From assembly GCA_037043455.1 (NCBI GenBank), contig JAWPHD010005587.1, positions 18,501 to 82,500 of the forward strand: DNA of 64,000 nucleotides, written 5' to 3'. The notes under the pieces were generated by a model. It did not search any database, was not told where the DNA came from, and saw nothing but the letters and a program-made list of their open reading frames with translations. Every line of letters begins with the position of its first letter. The first letter of the stretch is position 1. Positions 1 to 10,979 of the stretch are shown one piece after another. A program made the position numbers and the translations under genes. This DNA comes from Cyrtodaria siliqua (taxonomy: Eukaryota; Mollusca; Bivalvia; Adapedonta; Hiatellidae).

Positions 1-350
1 TACAGCATGCGTGTTGTATCACATTATATATATATACACATTCATACAACATGGGTGTTTTATCACAGTAGATATGAACATGGGTGTTGTTTCACATTAG
101 ATATGTACACATTAATACAATATGGGTGTTGTACCGCATTAGATATATATACACATAATACAGCATGTGTGTTGTATCACATTAGATATGTACACAGTAT
201 ACAATATGAGTGTTGTATCCCATTAGATATGTGCATATAATGCAACATGAATGTCATATTATATTAGATATTCCACATTGCACATAATACATGTCATGCT
301 ATACACCGTAAATATCATATTATATTAGATATTCTACACTACACATGTCA
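1..350. repeat. Degenerate ~50 bp minisatellite
   Basis: The words ATGGGTGTTGTATCAC and TTAGATATGTACACA recur about every 45-50 bases with many substitutions and small indels. The array starts at or before the window edge and decays after about 340. The short reading frame across it only follows the repeat. Confidence 0.75.
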
Positions 351-505
351 CGCTCCCTAAAAAATCAGAGCTACCGGGACAAAATGTGTTTAACAAACAT
401 TTATTTTAAAAGATGTACAGTAAACCTGGAAACTTTCGCGTGCTAATAAAGTTCGCAATATTCAGCAATAATACCTGTTATTGTTAATAATCAACTCCCT
501 AGGCC

Positions 506-709
506 AATATTATACAGGCAATCCAATATACAGTTTCATATTGCTTATATTCTACAGGCAGTCCAATATACAGTTTCATATTGCTTATATTATACAGGCA
601 GTCCAATATACAGTTTCATATTGCTTATATTATACAGGCAGTCCAATATACAGTTTCATATTGCTTATATGATACAGGCAGTCCAATATACAGTTTCATA
701 TTGCTTATT
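506..709. repeat. 40 bp tandem repeat, about 5 copies
   Basis: A 40-base unit containing ACAGGCAGTCCAATATACAG followed by TTTCATATTGCTTATAT is repeated five times with only one or two substitutions per copy. No coding potential is supported. Confidence 0.9.
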
Positions 710-764
710 ACTTTGTTAGCAAAAAGTCAAGACTATTAAAAGTCATTCATAAATTTATAAATTA

Positions 765-1010
765 TCATCTCAACCCACACTGGGGACGACATATTGTTTT
801 TAGCTTGGATGTATGTATGTCCGTCTGTCTGTCTGTCACAAGTCGTGTCCGCTCCATATCTCTTGAACCTCTTGAGTGATTTTGAAATAACTTAGCACAA
901 ATGTTCACGATATCGAGACGACATGCAGAGTGCAATTCCAGCCACGTCCGTTTAAGGTCAGGGCACATATGCACTATATTTCGTGTCCGCTCAATATCTG
1001 TCACCGTGTG
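765..1010. repeat. Dispersed repeat with two ~138 bp monomers
   Basis: A GTCCGTCTGTCTGTCTGTC tract is followed by two related blocks. CGTGTCCGCTCCATATCT near 843 and CGTGTCCGCTCAATATCT near 981 lie about 138 bases apart. The CCGT/CTGT lead-in is also seen near 9900, 12670, 17100, 18000 and 25060, where it sits at edges of dispersed monomer repeats. It is read as a non-coding interspersed repeat. Confidence 0.55.
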
Positions 1011-1186
1011 ACGTTTTGTCCCAAGTTTTTCAATTAAATATTATTAATATTGCATATTTGATAAAAGCTGTTAATATGCACTTTTTATATTTTCTGCCAT
1101 GTCATATTTTAATAACTCTAATTGTTTGTTTTCAGCCTATGTTGATTAATTGTTATTTCATACCTTGATGCCGTACCATTTTGTTA

Positions 1187-4100
1187 GGTCGTGTATGTCA
1201 CGAGTGCGACTTATGTAGTGTGTCAAAGCGAAGCGCGGTTGGTCGTGTATGTCACGAGTGTGACTTATGTAGTGTGTCAAAGCGAAGCGCGGTTAGTCGT
1301 GTTTGTCACGAGTGTGACTTATGTAGTGTGTCAAAGCGAAGCGCGGTTAGTCGTGTTTGTCACGAGTGTGACTTATGTAGTGTGTCAAAGCGAAGCGCGG
1401 TTGGTCGTGTTTGTCACGAGTGTGACTTATGTAGTGTGTCAAAGCGAAGCGCGGTTAGTCGTGTTTGTCACGAGTGTGACTTATGTAGTGTGTCAAAGCG
1501 AAGCGCGGTTGGTCGTGTATGTCACGAGTGTGACTTATGTAGTGTGTCAAAGCGAAGCGCGGTTGGTCGTGTTTGTCACGAGTGTGACTTATGTAGTGAC
1601 TTATGTAGTGTGTCAAAGCGAAGCGCGGTTGGTCGTGTATGTCACGAGTGTGACTTATGTAGTGTGTCAAAGCGAAGCGCGGTTGGTCGTGTTTGTCACG
1701 AGTGTGACTTATGTAGTGTGTCAAAGCGAAGCGCGGTTGGTCGTGTTTGTCACGAGTGTGACTTATGTAGTGACTTATGTAGTGTGTCAAAGCGAAGCGC
1801 GGTTGGTCGTGTATGTCACGAGTGTGACTTATGTAGTGTGTCAAAGCGAAGCGCGGTTGGTCGTGTTTGTCACGAGTGTGACTTATGTAGTGACTTATGT
1901 AGTGTGTCAAAGCGAAGCGCGGTTGGTCGTGTATGTCACGAGTGTGACTTATGTAGTGTGTCAAAGCGAAGCGCGGTTGGTCGTGTTTGTCACGAGTGTG
2001 ACTTATGTAGTGACTTATGTAGTGTGTCAAAGCGAAGCGCGGTTGGTCGTGTATGTCACGAGTGTGACTTATGTAGTGTGTCAAAGCGAAGCGCGGTTGG
2101 TCGTGTTTGTCACGAGTGTGACTTATGTAGTGACTTATGTAGTGTGTCAAAGCGAAGCGCGGTTGGTCGTGTATGTCACGAGTGTGACTTATGTAGTGTG
2201 TCAAAGCGAAGCGCGGTTGGTCGTGTATGTCACGAGTGTGACTAATGTAGTGTGTCAAAGCGAAGCGCGGTTGGTCGTGTATGTCACGAGTGTGACTTAT
2301 GTAGTGACTTATGTAGTGTGTCAAGCGAAGCGCGGATGGTCGTGTTTGTCACGAGTGTGACTTATGTAGTGACTTATGTAGTGTGTCAAAGCGAAGCGCG
2401 GTTGGTCGTGTATGTCACGAGTGTGACTTATGTAGTGTGTCAAAGCGAAGCGCGGTTGGTCGTGTTTGTCACGAGTGTGACTTATGTAGTGACTTATGTA
2501 GTGTGTCAAGCGAAGCGCGGATGGTCGTGTTTGTCACGAGTGTGACTTATGTAGTGACTTATGTAGTGTGTCAAAGCGAAGCGCGGTTGGTCGTGTATGT
2601 CACGAGTGTGACTTATGTAGTGTGTCAAAGCGAAGCGCGGTTGGTCGTGTATGTCACGAGTGTAACTTATGTAGTGTGTCAAAGCGAAGCGCGGTTGGTC
2701 GTGTATGTCACGAGTGTGACTTATGTAGTGTGTCAAAGCGAAGCGCGGTTGGTCGTGTTTGTCACGAGTGTGACTTATGTAGTGACTTATGTAGTGTGTC
2801 AAGCGAAGCGCGGATGGTCGTGTTTGTCACGAGTGTGACTTATGTAGTGACTTATGTAGTGTGTCAAAGCGAAGCGCGGTTGGTCGTGTATGTCACGAGT
2901 GTGACTTATGTAGTGTGTCAAAGCGAAGCGCGGTTGGTCGTGTATGTCACGAGTGTGACTAATGTAGTGTGTCAAAGCGAAGCGCGGTTGGTCGTGTATG
3001 TCACGAGTGTAACTTATGTAGTGACTTATGTAGTGTGTCAAGCGAAGCGCGGATGGTCGTGTTTGTCACGAGTGTGACTTATGTAGTGACTTATGTAGTG
3101 TGTCAAAGCGAAGCGCGGTTGGTCGTGTATGTCACGAGTGTGACTTATGTAGTGTGTCAAAGCGAAGCGCGGTTGGTCGTGTTTGTCACGAGTGTGACTT
3201 ATGTAGTGTGTCAAAGCGAAGCGCGGTTGGTCGTGTTTGTCACGAGTGTGACTTATGTAGTGACTTATGTAGTGTGTCAAAGCGAAGCGCGGTTGGTCGT
3301 GTATGTCACGAGTGTGACTTATGTAGTGTGTCAAAGCGAAGCGCGGTTGGTCGTGTTTGTCACGAGTGTGACTTATGTAGTGACTTATGTAGTGTGTCAA
3401 AGCGAAGCGCGGTTGGTCGTGTATGTCACGAGTGTGACTTATGTAGTGTGTCAAAGCGAAGCGCGGTTGGTCGTGTTTGTCACGAGTGTGACTTATGTAG
3501 TGACTTATGTAGTGTGTCAAAGCGAAGCGCGGTTGGTCGTGTATGTCACGAGTGTGACTTATGTAGTGTGTCAAAGCGAAGCGCGGTTGGTCGTGTATGT
3601 CACGAGTGTGACTAATGTAGTGTGTCAAAGCGAAGCGCGGTTGGTCGTGTATGTCACGAGTGTAACTTATGTAGTGACTTATGTAGTGTGTCAAAGCGAA
3701 GCGCGGTTGGTCGTGTATGTCACGAGTGTGACTTATGTAGTGACTTATGTAGTGTGTCAAAGCGAAGCGCGGATGGTCGTGTTTGTCACGAGTGTGACTT
3801 ATGTAGTGACTTATGTAGTGTGTCAAGCGAAGCGCGGATGGTCGTGTTTGTCACGAGTGTGACTTATGTAGTGTGTCAAAGCGAAGCGCGGTTGGTCGTG
3901 TTTGTCACGAGTGTGACTTATGTAGTGTGTCAAGCGAAGCGCGGTTGGTCGTGTTTGTCACGAGTGTGACTTATGTAGTGTGTCAAAGCGAAGCGCGGTT
4001 GGTCGTGTTTGTCACGAGTGTGACTTATGTAGTGTGTCAAGCGAAGAGCGGTTGGTCGTGTTTGTCACGAGTATGACTTATGTAGTGTGTCAAAGCGAAG

Positions 4101-6570
4101 CGCGGTTGCTCGTGTTTGTCACGAGTGTAACTTATGTAGTGTGTCAAGCGAAGCGCGGTTGGTCGTGTTTGTCAAGAGTGTGACTTATGTAGTGTGTCAA
4201 AGCGAAGCGCGGTTGGTCGTGTTTGTCACGAGTGTGACTTATGGAGTGACTTATGTAGTGACTTATGTAGTGTGTCAAGCGAAGCGCGGTTGGTCGTGTA
4301 TGTCACGAGTGTGACTTATGTAGTGTGTCAAGCGAAGCGCGGTTGGTCGTGTTTGTCACGAGTGTGACTTATGTAGTGACTTATGTAGTGTGGCAAAGCG
4401 AAGCGCGGTTGGTCGTGTATGTCACGAGTGTGACTTATGTAGTGTGTCAAGCGAAGCGCGGTTGGTCGTGTTTGTCACGAGTGTGACTTATGTAGTGACT
4501 TATGTAGTGTGTCAAAGCGAAGCGCGGTTGGTCGTGTATGTCACGAGTGTGACTTATGTAGTGTGTCAAAGCGAAGCGCGGTTGGTCGTGTATGTCACGA
4601 GTGTGACTTATGTAGTGTGTCAAAGCGAAGCGCGGTTGGTCGTGTTTGTCACGAGTGTGACTTATGTAGTGACTTATGTAGTGTGTCAAAGCGAAGCGCG
4701 GTTGGTCGTGTATGTCACGAGTGTGACTTATGTAGTGTGTCAAAGCGAAGCGCGGTTGGTCGTGTTTGTCACGAGTGTGACTTATGTAGTGACTTATGTA
4801 GTGTGTCAAAGCGAAGCGCGGTTGGTCGTGTATGTCACGAGTGTGACTTATGTAGTGTGTCAAAGCGAAGCGCGGTTGGTCGTGTTTGTCACGAGTGTGA
4901 CTTATGTAGTGTGTCAAAGCGAAGCGCGGTTGGTCGTGTATGTCACGAGTGTGACTTATGTAGTGTGTCAAAGCGAAGCGCGGTTGGTCGTGTATGTCAC
5001 GAGTGTGACTTATGTAGTGTGTCAAAGCGAAGCGCGGTTGGTCGTGTATGTCACGAGTGTGACTTATGAAGTGTGTCAAAGCGAAGCGCGGTTGGTCGTG
5101 TATGTCACGAGTGTGACTTATGTAGTGGCTTATGTAGTGTGTCAAGCGAAGCGCGGTTGGTCGTGTATGTCACGAGTGTGACTTATGTAGTGTGTCAAAG
5201 CGAAGCGCGGTTGGTCGTGTTTGTCACGAGTGTGACTTATGTAGTGTGTCAAAGCGAAGCGCGGTTGGTCGTGTATGTCACGAGTGTGACTTATGTAGTG
5301 TGTCAAAGCGAAGCGCGGTTGGTCGTGTATGTCACGAGTGTGACTTATGTAGTGGCTTATGTAGTGTGTCAAGCGAAGCGCGGTTGGTCGTGTATGTCAC
5401 GAGTGTGACTTATGAAGTGTGTCAAAGCGAAGCGCGGTTGGTCGTGTATGTCACGAGTGTGACTTATGTAGTGGATTATGTAGTGTGTCAAGCGAAGCGC
5501 GGTTGGTCGTGTATGTCACGAGTGTGACTTATGAAGTGTGTCAAAGCGAAGCGCGGTTGGTCGTGTATGTCACGAGTGTGACTTATGTAGTGACTTATGT
5601 AGTGTGTCAAAGCGAAGCGCGGTTGGTCGTGTATGTCACGAGTGTGACTTATGTAGTGTGTCAAAGCGAAGCGCGGTTGGTCGTGTTTGTCACGAGTGTG
5701 ACTTATGTAGTGTGTCAAAGCGAAGCGCGGTTGGTCGTGTTTGTCACGAGTGTGACTTATGTAGTGTGTCAAAGCGAAGCGCGGTTGGTCGTGTTTGTCA
5801 CGAGTGTGACTTATGTAGTGTGTCAAAGCGAAGCGCGGTTGGTCGTGTATGTCACGAGTGTGACTTATGTAGTGTGTCAAAGCGAAGCGCGGTTGGTCGT
5901 GTATGTCACGAGTGTGACTTATGTAGTGGCTTATGTAGTGTGTCAAGCGAAGCGCGGTTGGTCGTGTATGTCACGAGTGTGACTTATGAAGTGTGTCAAA
6001 GCGAAGCGCGGTTGGTCGTGTATGTCACGAGTGTGACTTATGTAGTGGATTATGTAGTGTGTCAAGCGAAGCGCGGTTGGTCGTGTATGTCACGAGTGTG
6101 ACTTATGAAGTGTGTCAAAGCGAAGCGCGGTTGGTCGTGTATGTCACGAGTGTGACTTATGTAGTGACTTATGTAGTGTGTCAAAGCGAAGCGCGGTTGG
6201 TCGTGTATGTCACGAGTGTGACTTATGTAGTGTGTCAAAGCGAAGCGCGGTTGGTCGTGTATGTCACGAGTGTGACTTATGTAGTGTGTCAAAGCGAAGC
6301 GCGGTTGGTCGTGTTTGTCACGAGTGTGACTTATGTAGTGTGTCAAAGCGAAGCGCGGTTGGTCGTGTTTGTCACGAGTGTGACTTATGTAGTGTGTCAA
6401 AGCGAAGCGCGGTTGGTCGTGTATGTCACGAGTGTGACTTATGTAGTGTGTCAAAGCGAAGCGCGGTTGGTCGTGTATGTCACGAGTGTGACTTATGTAG
6501 TGTGTCAAAGCGAAGCGCGGTTGGTCGTGTTTGTCACGAGTGTGACTTATGTAGTGTGTCAAAGCGAAGC
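1187..6570. repeat. 54/66 bp CpG-rich satellite array, ~5.4 kb
   Basis: About 95 units. The basic monomer is 54 bases. A second form is 66 bases because the 12-base word GACTTATGTAGT is duplicated. One-base-shorter versions (53 and 65) read CAAGCG instead of CAAAGCG. 54+66 pairs form a 120 bp higher-order unit, clearest at about 1560-2160 and 3120-3560; 107 and 119 bp periods occur where 53/65 forms alternate. Each unit holds the inverted repeat GTCAC-GAGT-GTGAC and the short GCG-AAG-CGC, plus five CpG dinucleotides. Because 54 and 66 are multiples of three and lack stops, two plus-strand frames and one minus-strand frame stay open for up to 1 kb. This follows from unit length and is not evidence for a protein. 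The -1 variants break every frame. Confidence 0.95.
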
Positions 6571-7339
6571 ATTGTTTCTTCGTTTCTATTTAGTTATCCA
6601 AATATACGTTGAGAAAATCGCCGTGACTACAATAGTATACAGGTAAAGGTTATGATGTTATGCACATTCATTGCAGTACCTCATTCCTAACTTACGTTAT
6701 TGAGCGGAAATGAAACGTGACACAGTCCGACGGACTGACAGACGGAGTGCAAACCTTTTGTGCATCCCCACCACACGCACCACACCCTCTCTCTCTCACA
6801 CACACACACACACGCACCACCACCGATCACGACCTGAAGGGGACTAATAAATAAATATTTTACAAAATTTCATGAGAGGGATTTTGTACAGTTATGCCAA
6901 AACGCAGAGGGGACTTTTCGGTACATAAACATCTCCCATTCACTTGCCGTTATGAGTTATTAGTGTATATTTGCCGTAAACCACTATATAAAATTCAGCA
7001 ATTTCATTCTTTCCACTGTCATAAACACGTGCAGATCTTTTTCATATTTTTTTCAGTTTATTGTAGTGCCTTCTTTGTATATATATATTGATCTGTTGCT
7101 ACTGCAGGCAGACGCTTTTAATGTCTTTATGTCTGACTTTTGCCTTGAATAGGAAATGTTCTTATTTTGATTCCAAGTCCAATATCAGGAGTCTAGACAA
7201 ACCATATATGAGTGGTATTTTATGATAACCAACTATACAGCCAGCTGCCAGTAGGTAAACATTGCTCAGGTGACAGTAATTGTAGTATTAACATAAATAG
7301 GAAATGTCATTTCGTTTAGTTCAGCAGATGAGCTTTTAA
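6571..7339. other. Intergenic, CT/CA microsatellite, no gene seen
   Basis: AT-rich sequence. A CT then CA microsatellite lies at about 6787-6813. Short reading frames here have no recognisable domain. Confidence 0.6.
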
Positions 7340-7560
7340 TTGCTTTTGAACATAATTTTTCAGCACATTTTAGGCATATGTATGATGGTCTATTTTAAGT
7401 GGTGGAGGCAGACAACCCCTTTATTCCTGGCAAAAGTCAGTACTGTATACCTCCTGCCTTCCGTAAGAATTTACACTTTCTCACAAGTTGAGCTCCCACT
7501 GGGATTCGAACCCGCTCGTCCACGGAGGAACTTATCATGAGATTATTATCGTTTCGACAT
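7340..7560 (-). mobile_element. tRNA-derived SINE, family A (minus)
   Basis: On the minus strand a B-box-like word GGGTTCGAATCCC (plus-strand 7501-7513) is followed by the family core (GGAGGTATACAGTACTG) and tail (CTAAAATGTGCTGAAAAAT). The same core and tail occur at 15640-15770 (minus), and at 20185, 29675, 30375 and 33110 (all plus). RNA polymerase III promoter boxes plus a shared body are the hallmark of SINEs. The A box is degraded in this copy. Confidence 0.7.
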
Positions 7561-8140
7561 TCCGATCTTATTGTTTTTAGAGGAGATAGATCTACTTGAC
7601 CCTTTTATATATTTTTGAACGGACACGCGGCAATCATGAAATGCTTATCAAGCAGTGAAAATAGTGTCTTGATTTATTTTTCCTCCAGTATTATGTTTAC
7701 TTTAAACCTTCTTGCGTATAATTAAATAAAATGTTGAGTTTTTATTTTTTCGTCTTTATATTCTACCGTATATTATTGGTGCAATATTATCAACAGTTAA
7801 TAATATGAACAAAAAAATCCCAGAGGCAATATTCCGATCCTATATGGTGGCAACACCTGTTAATGCTGTGCATCAAAGTGGAAAATGACTTTCATGTTTA
7901 TAGAAAAGTACATACAGTAGGTTATATTAAGGTGGGATTGAACTTTTGAAGAAAAAAAATGAAACTGCATATAAAATTTATACCAAATTAAAATTTAAAC
8001 TTCACTGAATGTGGAACTGAATTAAAATTGTTTTGATAATCATTAAGGCGTTTAAGATATACATGGTAGCGTTTTTCAGACACTTATTTCCCCAGAAAAT
8101 GTTGCATAATTGTTCTATACCCCCGCTAAACGAAGTAAAA
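7561..8140. other. AT-rich intergenic, nothing recognised
   Basis: No frame of useful length, tandem structure or RNA gene was seen. Homopolymer A/T runs are common. Confidence 0.5.
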
Positions 8141-8480
8141 TTTCATAAAACTTCATGGGTGGACTACCTGTGATGAGAGGATGACCCCTATTGATTTTGA
8201 AGTCAGTAGGTCAAAGGTCAAGGTCACCGTGACCTGATTATGAATAACCTAGTCCGCACCATAACTCCTTCCCCCTGAAGCAAATCTCATGAAACTTCAT
8301 AGGTGAACTACCTGTGAATGATCCCTATTGATTTTGAGGTCAATAGGTCAAAGGTCAAGGTCAAAGGTCAAGTTTATCAGTTTACCAGTTTATCAAGGTC
8401 ACCGGTCCCCGATAATGACAAACCTTATCCGCTCCATAACTCCTCTCCCCCTGAAGCATAACTTATCCGCTCCATAATTC
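8141..8480. repeat. ~140 bp monomers rich in AGGTCA half-sites
   Basis: Two to three degenerate monomers share CATGAAACTTCAT, CTATTGATTTTGA and AGGTCAAAGGTCAAGGTCA. At 8208-8235 the order is AGGTCA-A-AGGTCA followed directly by AGGTCACCGTGACCT. At 8345-8372 four AGGTCA words lie in a row. These match nuclear-receptor half-sites (DR1 and an inverted repeat with a 3-base spacer). Monomer repeats of this type are probably dispersed; binding is untested. Confidence 0.6.
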
Positions 8481-8499
8481 CTCCCCCCTGAAGCAAATG

Positions 8500-8555
8500 T
8501 GGGGTTTTTGGGGGGTGGGGGTGTGGGTGGGGTGGGGTGTGGGGGTGGTGGATAC
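8500..8555 (+). other. G-rich tract, possible G-quadruplex
   Basis: Runs of three to six G separated by single T or GT occupy about 50 bases. The pattern is compatible with several overlapping G-quadruplexes on the plus strand. It follows a C-rich run at about 8483. Confidence 0.5.
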
Positions 8556-8798
8556 AGGTAACGGGAGTATATTTGACGACAGCTCTAGTTTATGCTGGTG
8601 CCAGTTCTAGAAATTTAGTGAAAATATTATATATTGTCAAAGCGATCGTCTGATATAAAAAAAAATGTTCAGCTGTAAACTTGTTCGAAAACTACACTGA
8701 AAATTTAAGTTGGTGTTTTTGAAATATACATTTTTCTCCAAAACAGATCTGTTTGATGCAAAATACTGGGGGAAAAACAACACGTTCAGATACGCGTC

Positions 8799-8944
8799 TT
8801 AAGGATGTTTTATTTTAACAATGGTCCATGGTTTAGTTCCAATGTCCAGCGTATATTGAGCATCCCATGAGAGTGACCCACCACATTCATCCTTTCTCAT
8901 ATCGTCAAATTCATACAACAGCCAACTTTCCTTTGACAATTGTC
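8799..8944 (-). CDS. Candidate terminal exon, unknown protein
   Basis: On the minus strand a good 3' splice site (TTTGTTTTACAG, ending at 8945) is followed by about 48 open codons closed by TAA at 8799-8801. Only the frame with two leading split bases is open; the other two close early. The deduced peptide is unlike simple repeat translation: it has three Trp, a mix of acidic and hydrophobic residues, and the stretches SWLLYEFDDM and SLSWDAQYTLDIG. I do not recognise the family. Upstream exons would lie at higher coordinates and were not identified. A chance open frame or an old pseudogene exon is possible, as is a transposon exon. Confidence 0.3.
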
Positions 8945-8950
8945 CTGTAA

Positions 8951-9202
8951 AACAAATTACACAATGATATTATACCTGTGCTCCCTGAACTTGCTCGGCT
9001 TCAAGCAAGAGATAGGCCAAATCAACCTCAACTCCCTTTACTTTGCTGTAGTTTTCATTTTACATGTGGACAGTGTCATAACACTACATCTCTTCGTTCA
9101 TCCGGACATTGGGAGAGAAGTAGAGAGAATCTTGAGAAGGAAAGTAATCCAAACAGAAACATATTTCAATGTAAAAGCTGCTCTCGGTACGGAATAACCT
9201 GA
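8951..9202 (+). CDS. Possible small exon with two CxxC pairs
   Basis: An open frame of about 83 codons runs from just after a TAA at 8948 to a TGA near 9200. It contains FTCGQC and, 40 residues later, FQCKSC, so it could bind zinc through two CxxC pairs. The N-terminal half is rich in Pro, Leu and Arg. No start was clearly better than another (an NTG codon near 8978 is usable) and no flanking splice site was convincing. It abuts the minus-strand candidate exon at 8799-8944, so at most one of the two is likely to belong to a neighbouring gene. Function unknown. Confidence 0.22.
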   Translation, partial: NKLHNDIIPVLPELARLQARDRPNQPQLPLLCCSFHFTCGQCHNTTSLRSSGHWERSRENLEKESNPNRNIFQCKSCSRYGIT

Positions 9203-9779
9203 AATAATAGTCTTGTTATTTATCAAAAAGATTTTTAAATCAATCATTAAATATTAGAAGTTTTGAACTAAATGATATATATTTACAGGGGGCGTAACCA
9301 GGATATTTTAGGCTGTTCACATATGAATGTTTTTAGATGAGTGTCACAGACGTCAACGTGATAATGGGGTGTGGAGGTATGCCCCACCCTCACTACGGAT
9401 TTTTTTTATATCAATGCAAAAAAAGTCGTCTAGCATATCCTAGATACATTTTGTATACCTATAGTTATACATTTAATTTACATTTAACAAGTCTCAGTGT
9501 CGTAGCTGGAGTACAAACGATGTGCAAGCCCTCTATTGCTTAACATTACACACCTACCATTATTCAATATAATTATTTTTTAAACAATATGTTTTGACGG
9601 AATTAAAAAAAAAAATTAAAATAAGTGCTGCTCCGAGCAACCCACGGAGCCCTTGCTAAGGATTTAAAAGACGAGCGATGAATCATCTGAGCTAAACAGA
9701 CCAGTGATGATGCAAGGCAATATAAATATTTATATATATAAAAACATTTGGCTCTTGCAACACTACCAAACGATGCGTT
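9203..9779. other. AT-rich intergenic, nothing recognised
   Basis: Short frames only. The sequence leads into the monomer repeats that begin near 9780. Confidence 0.5.
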
Positions 9780-9855
9780 GTTTTTAGCTTTACTATCAAT
9801 GAAAGCTCGGACGAGTTCGAAAACCAGCCAGATCGGACTAGTAACACCGGAGTTA

Positions 9856-10853
9856 TTATACCCACGTTTTAGAAAAAAAAGGGTATATTAAAATCGCCTC
9901 CGCTTGCCCGTCCGTCCGTCTGTCCGTTACCGCATCTCCTCCTAAACCGCTGAACGGAATTCCACAAAACTTAGGGTATGACATCACCATATGATGACGG
10001 CGTGCAAGAGCACTATTATTTTTGGCTCCGAGCCCAGGGGCCCGCAGGTGCGAGTTGGGTGGGGTAGGGGGAGGGTGGGGGTCAAGGTAAAATAAATTAA
10101 AAATTCAATTACGCTGTCATTTTTTCATATTTGTGCGCATAACTTGGTGTATGTAATCGTCTATACAAGACAAATGGTTTTTATATTTCGCAAACTCGAA
10201 CGTCTGCCCTGAGGCCCAGGGTGGATGGGGCGGGCGGGATTTGGGGTATTTTTCTTTTTTTGTAATTATGTCTCAAATGAAACATTATGATGATGGCTCT
10301 GCACCCAGGGTCCCTCAGGGGGTCAAGAGGTCAAATACACTAAAAATTCAACTACACTGTCATTTTTTCATATTCTTGCACATGGTGTATGTAAACGTCT
10401 ATAAACGATAAGCACATTATTAAATGTTTTTTTTTTTTTTTATTATATCGAACTCGGACCGTCTGCCGGGGGCCCAGGGGGTGGGGGTGGGGTGGGATTT
10501 TGATTTAAAAAAATAAATAAAAATACTTATGTCTCAAATGAAACATGATGATGGGATTACACTGTATACATTTGTTTCCTCCTATGTTATAGTTGGGGGG
10601 CATCAAATACACTAATAATGCAATTACGGTGTCATTTTTTCGTACTTTTGCACATTAATTGGTATAATAGTCATCTAATAAAGAGATACACAGCATGTCA
10701 AATGATTTTCTATTTAAAACTCGGACGTCTTCCCTGGGGTTCAGGTTGGAGGGGGTGGGTGGTGGGTGGAGGGTAACAGGGGGTCAATTTATTTAAAAAT
10801 TATTTCTCAAATGAACATTTTGATGGAGGGATTACATTGTATATACTGTGGAG

Positions 10854-10917
<64 letters not shown>

Positions 10918-10979
10918 AGTGACCTGTGTCAATAAAACGTGGGTATTTTAAGACGCCCGCGCCGTCAAATTCGTTCTAG
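9856..10979 (+). mobile_element. Helitron/Helentron-like non-autonomous element
   Basis: The host monomer reads GAGTTA before the element and TTGCCACTGAATT after it; other copies of the monomer read GAGTTATTGCCACTGAATT without a break. The insertion therefore lies between A and T (or T and T) without target duplication, and its right end is CTAG (10976-10979). A short GACG/CGTC inverted repeat sits about ten bases before CTAG. A 14-base word, ATACCCACGTTTTA (9858-9871), recurs exactly inverted at 10933-10946, which fits the subterminal inverted repeats of Helentrons. The interior is built from ~250 bp degenerate monomers with G-rich segments and no Rep/helicase frame. The left end does not begin with the canonical TC. 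It is carried by others in trans, if mobile at all. Confidence 0.6.
10858..10916 (+). repeat. (GT)n followed by a 33-base G run
   Basis: A GT dinucleotide tract runs into 33 consecutive G (10884-10916). Such a run is prone to replication slippage and to sequencing error, so its true length is uncertain. Confidence 0.9.

Noticed and set aside
1187..6570. CRISPR-like array (regular repeats with hairpins)
   Set aside because: There are no unique spacers; units are contiguous and the setting is an animal genome without cas genes.
1181..6646. Long Cys-rich and SEARLVV-type reading frames of up to 389 codons on both strands
   Set aside because: They are translations of 54/66 base units without stops, open in several frames and both strands, with no start context, and broken at each -1 variant.
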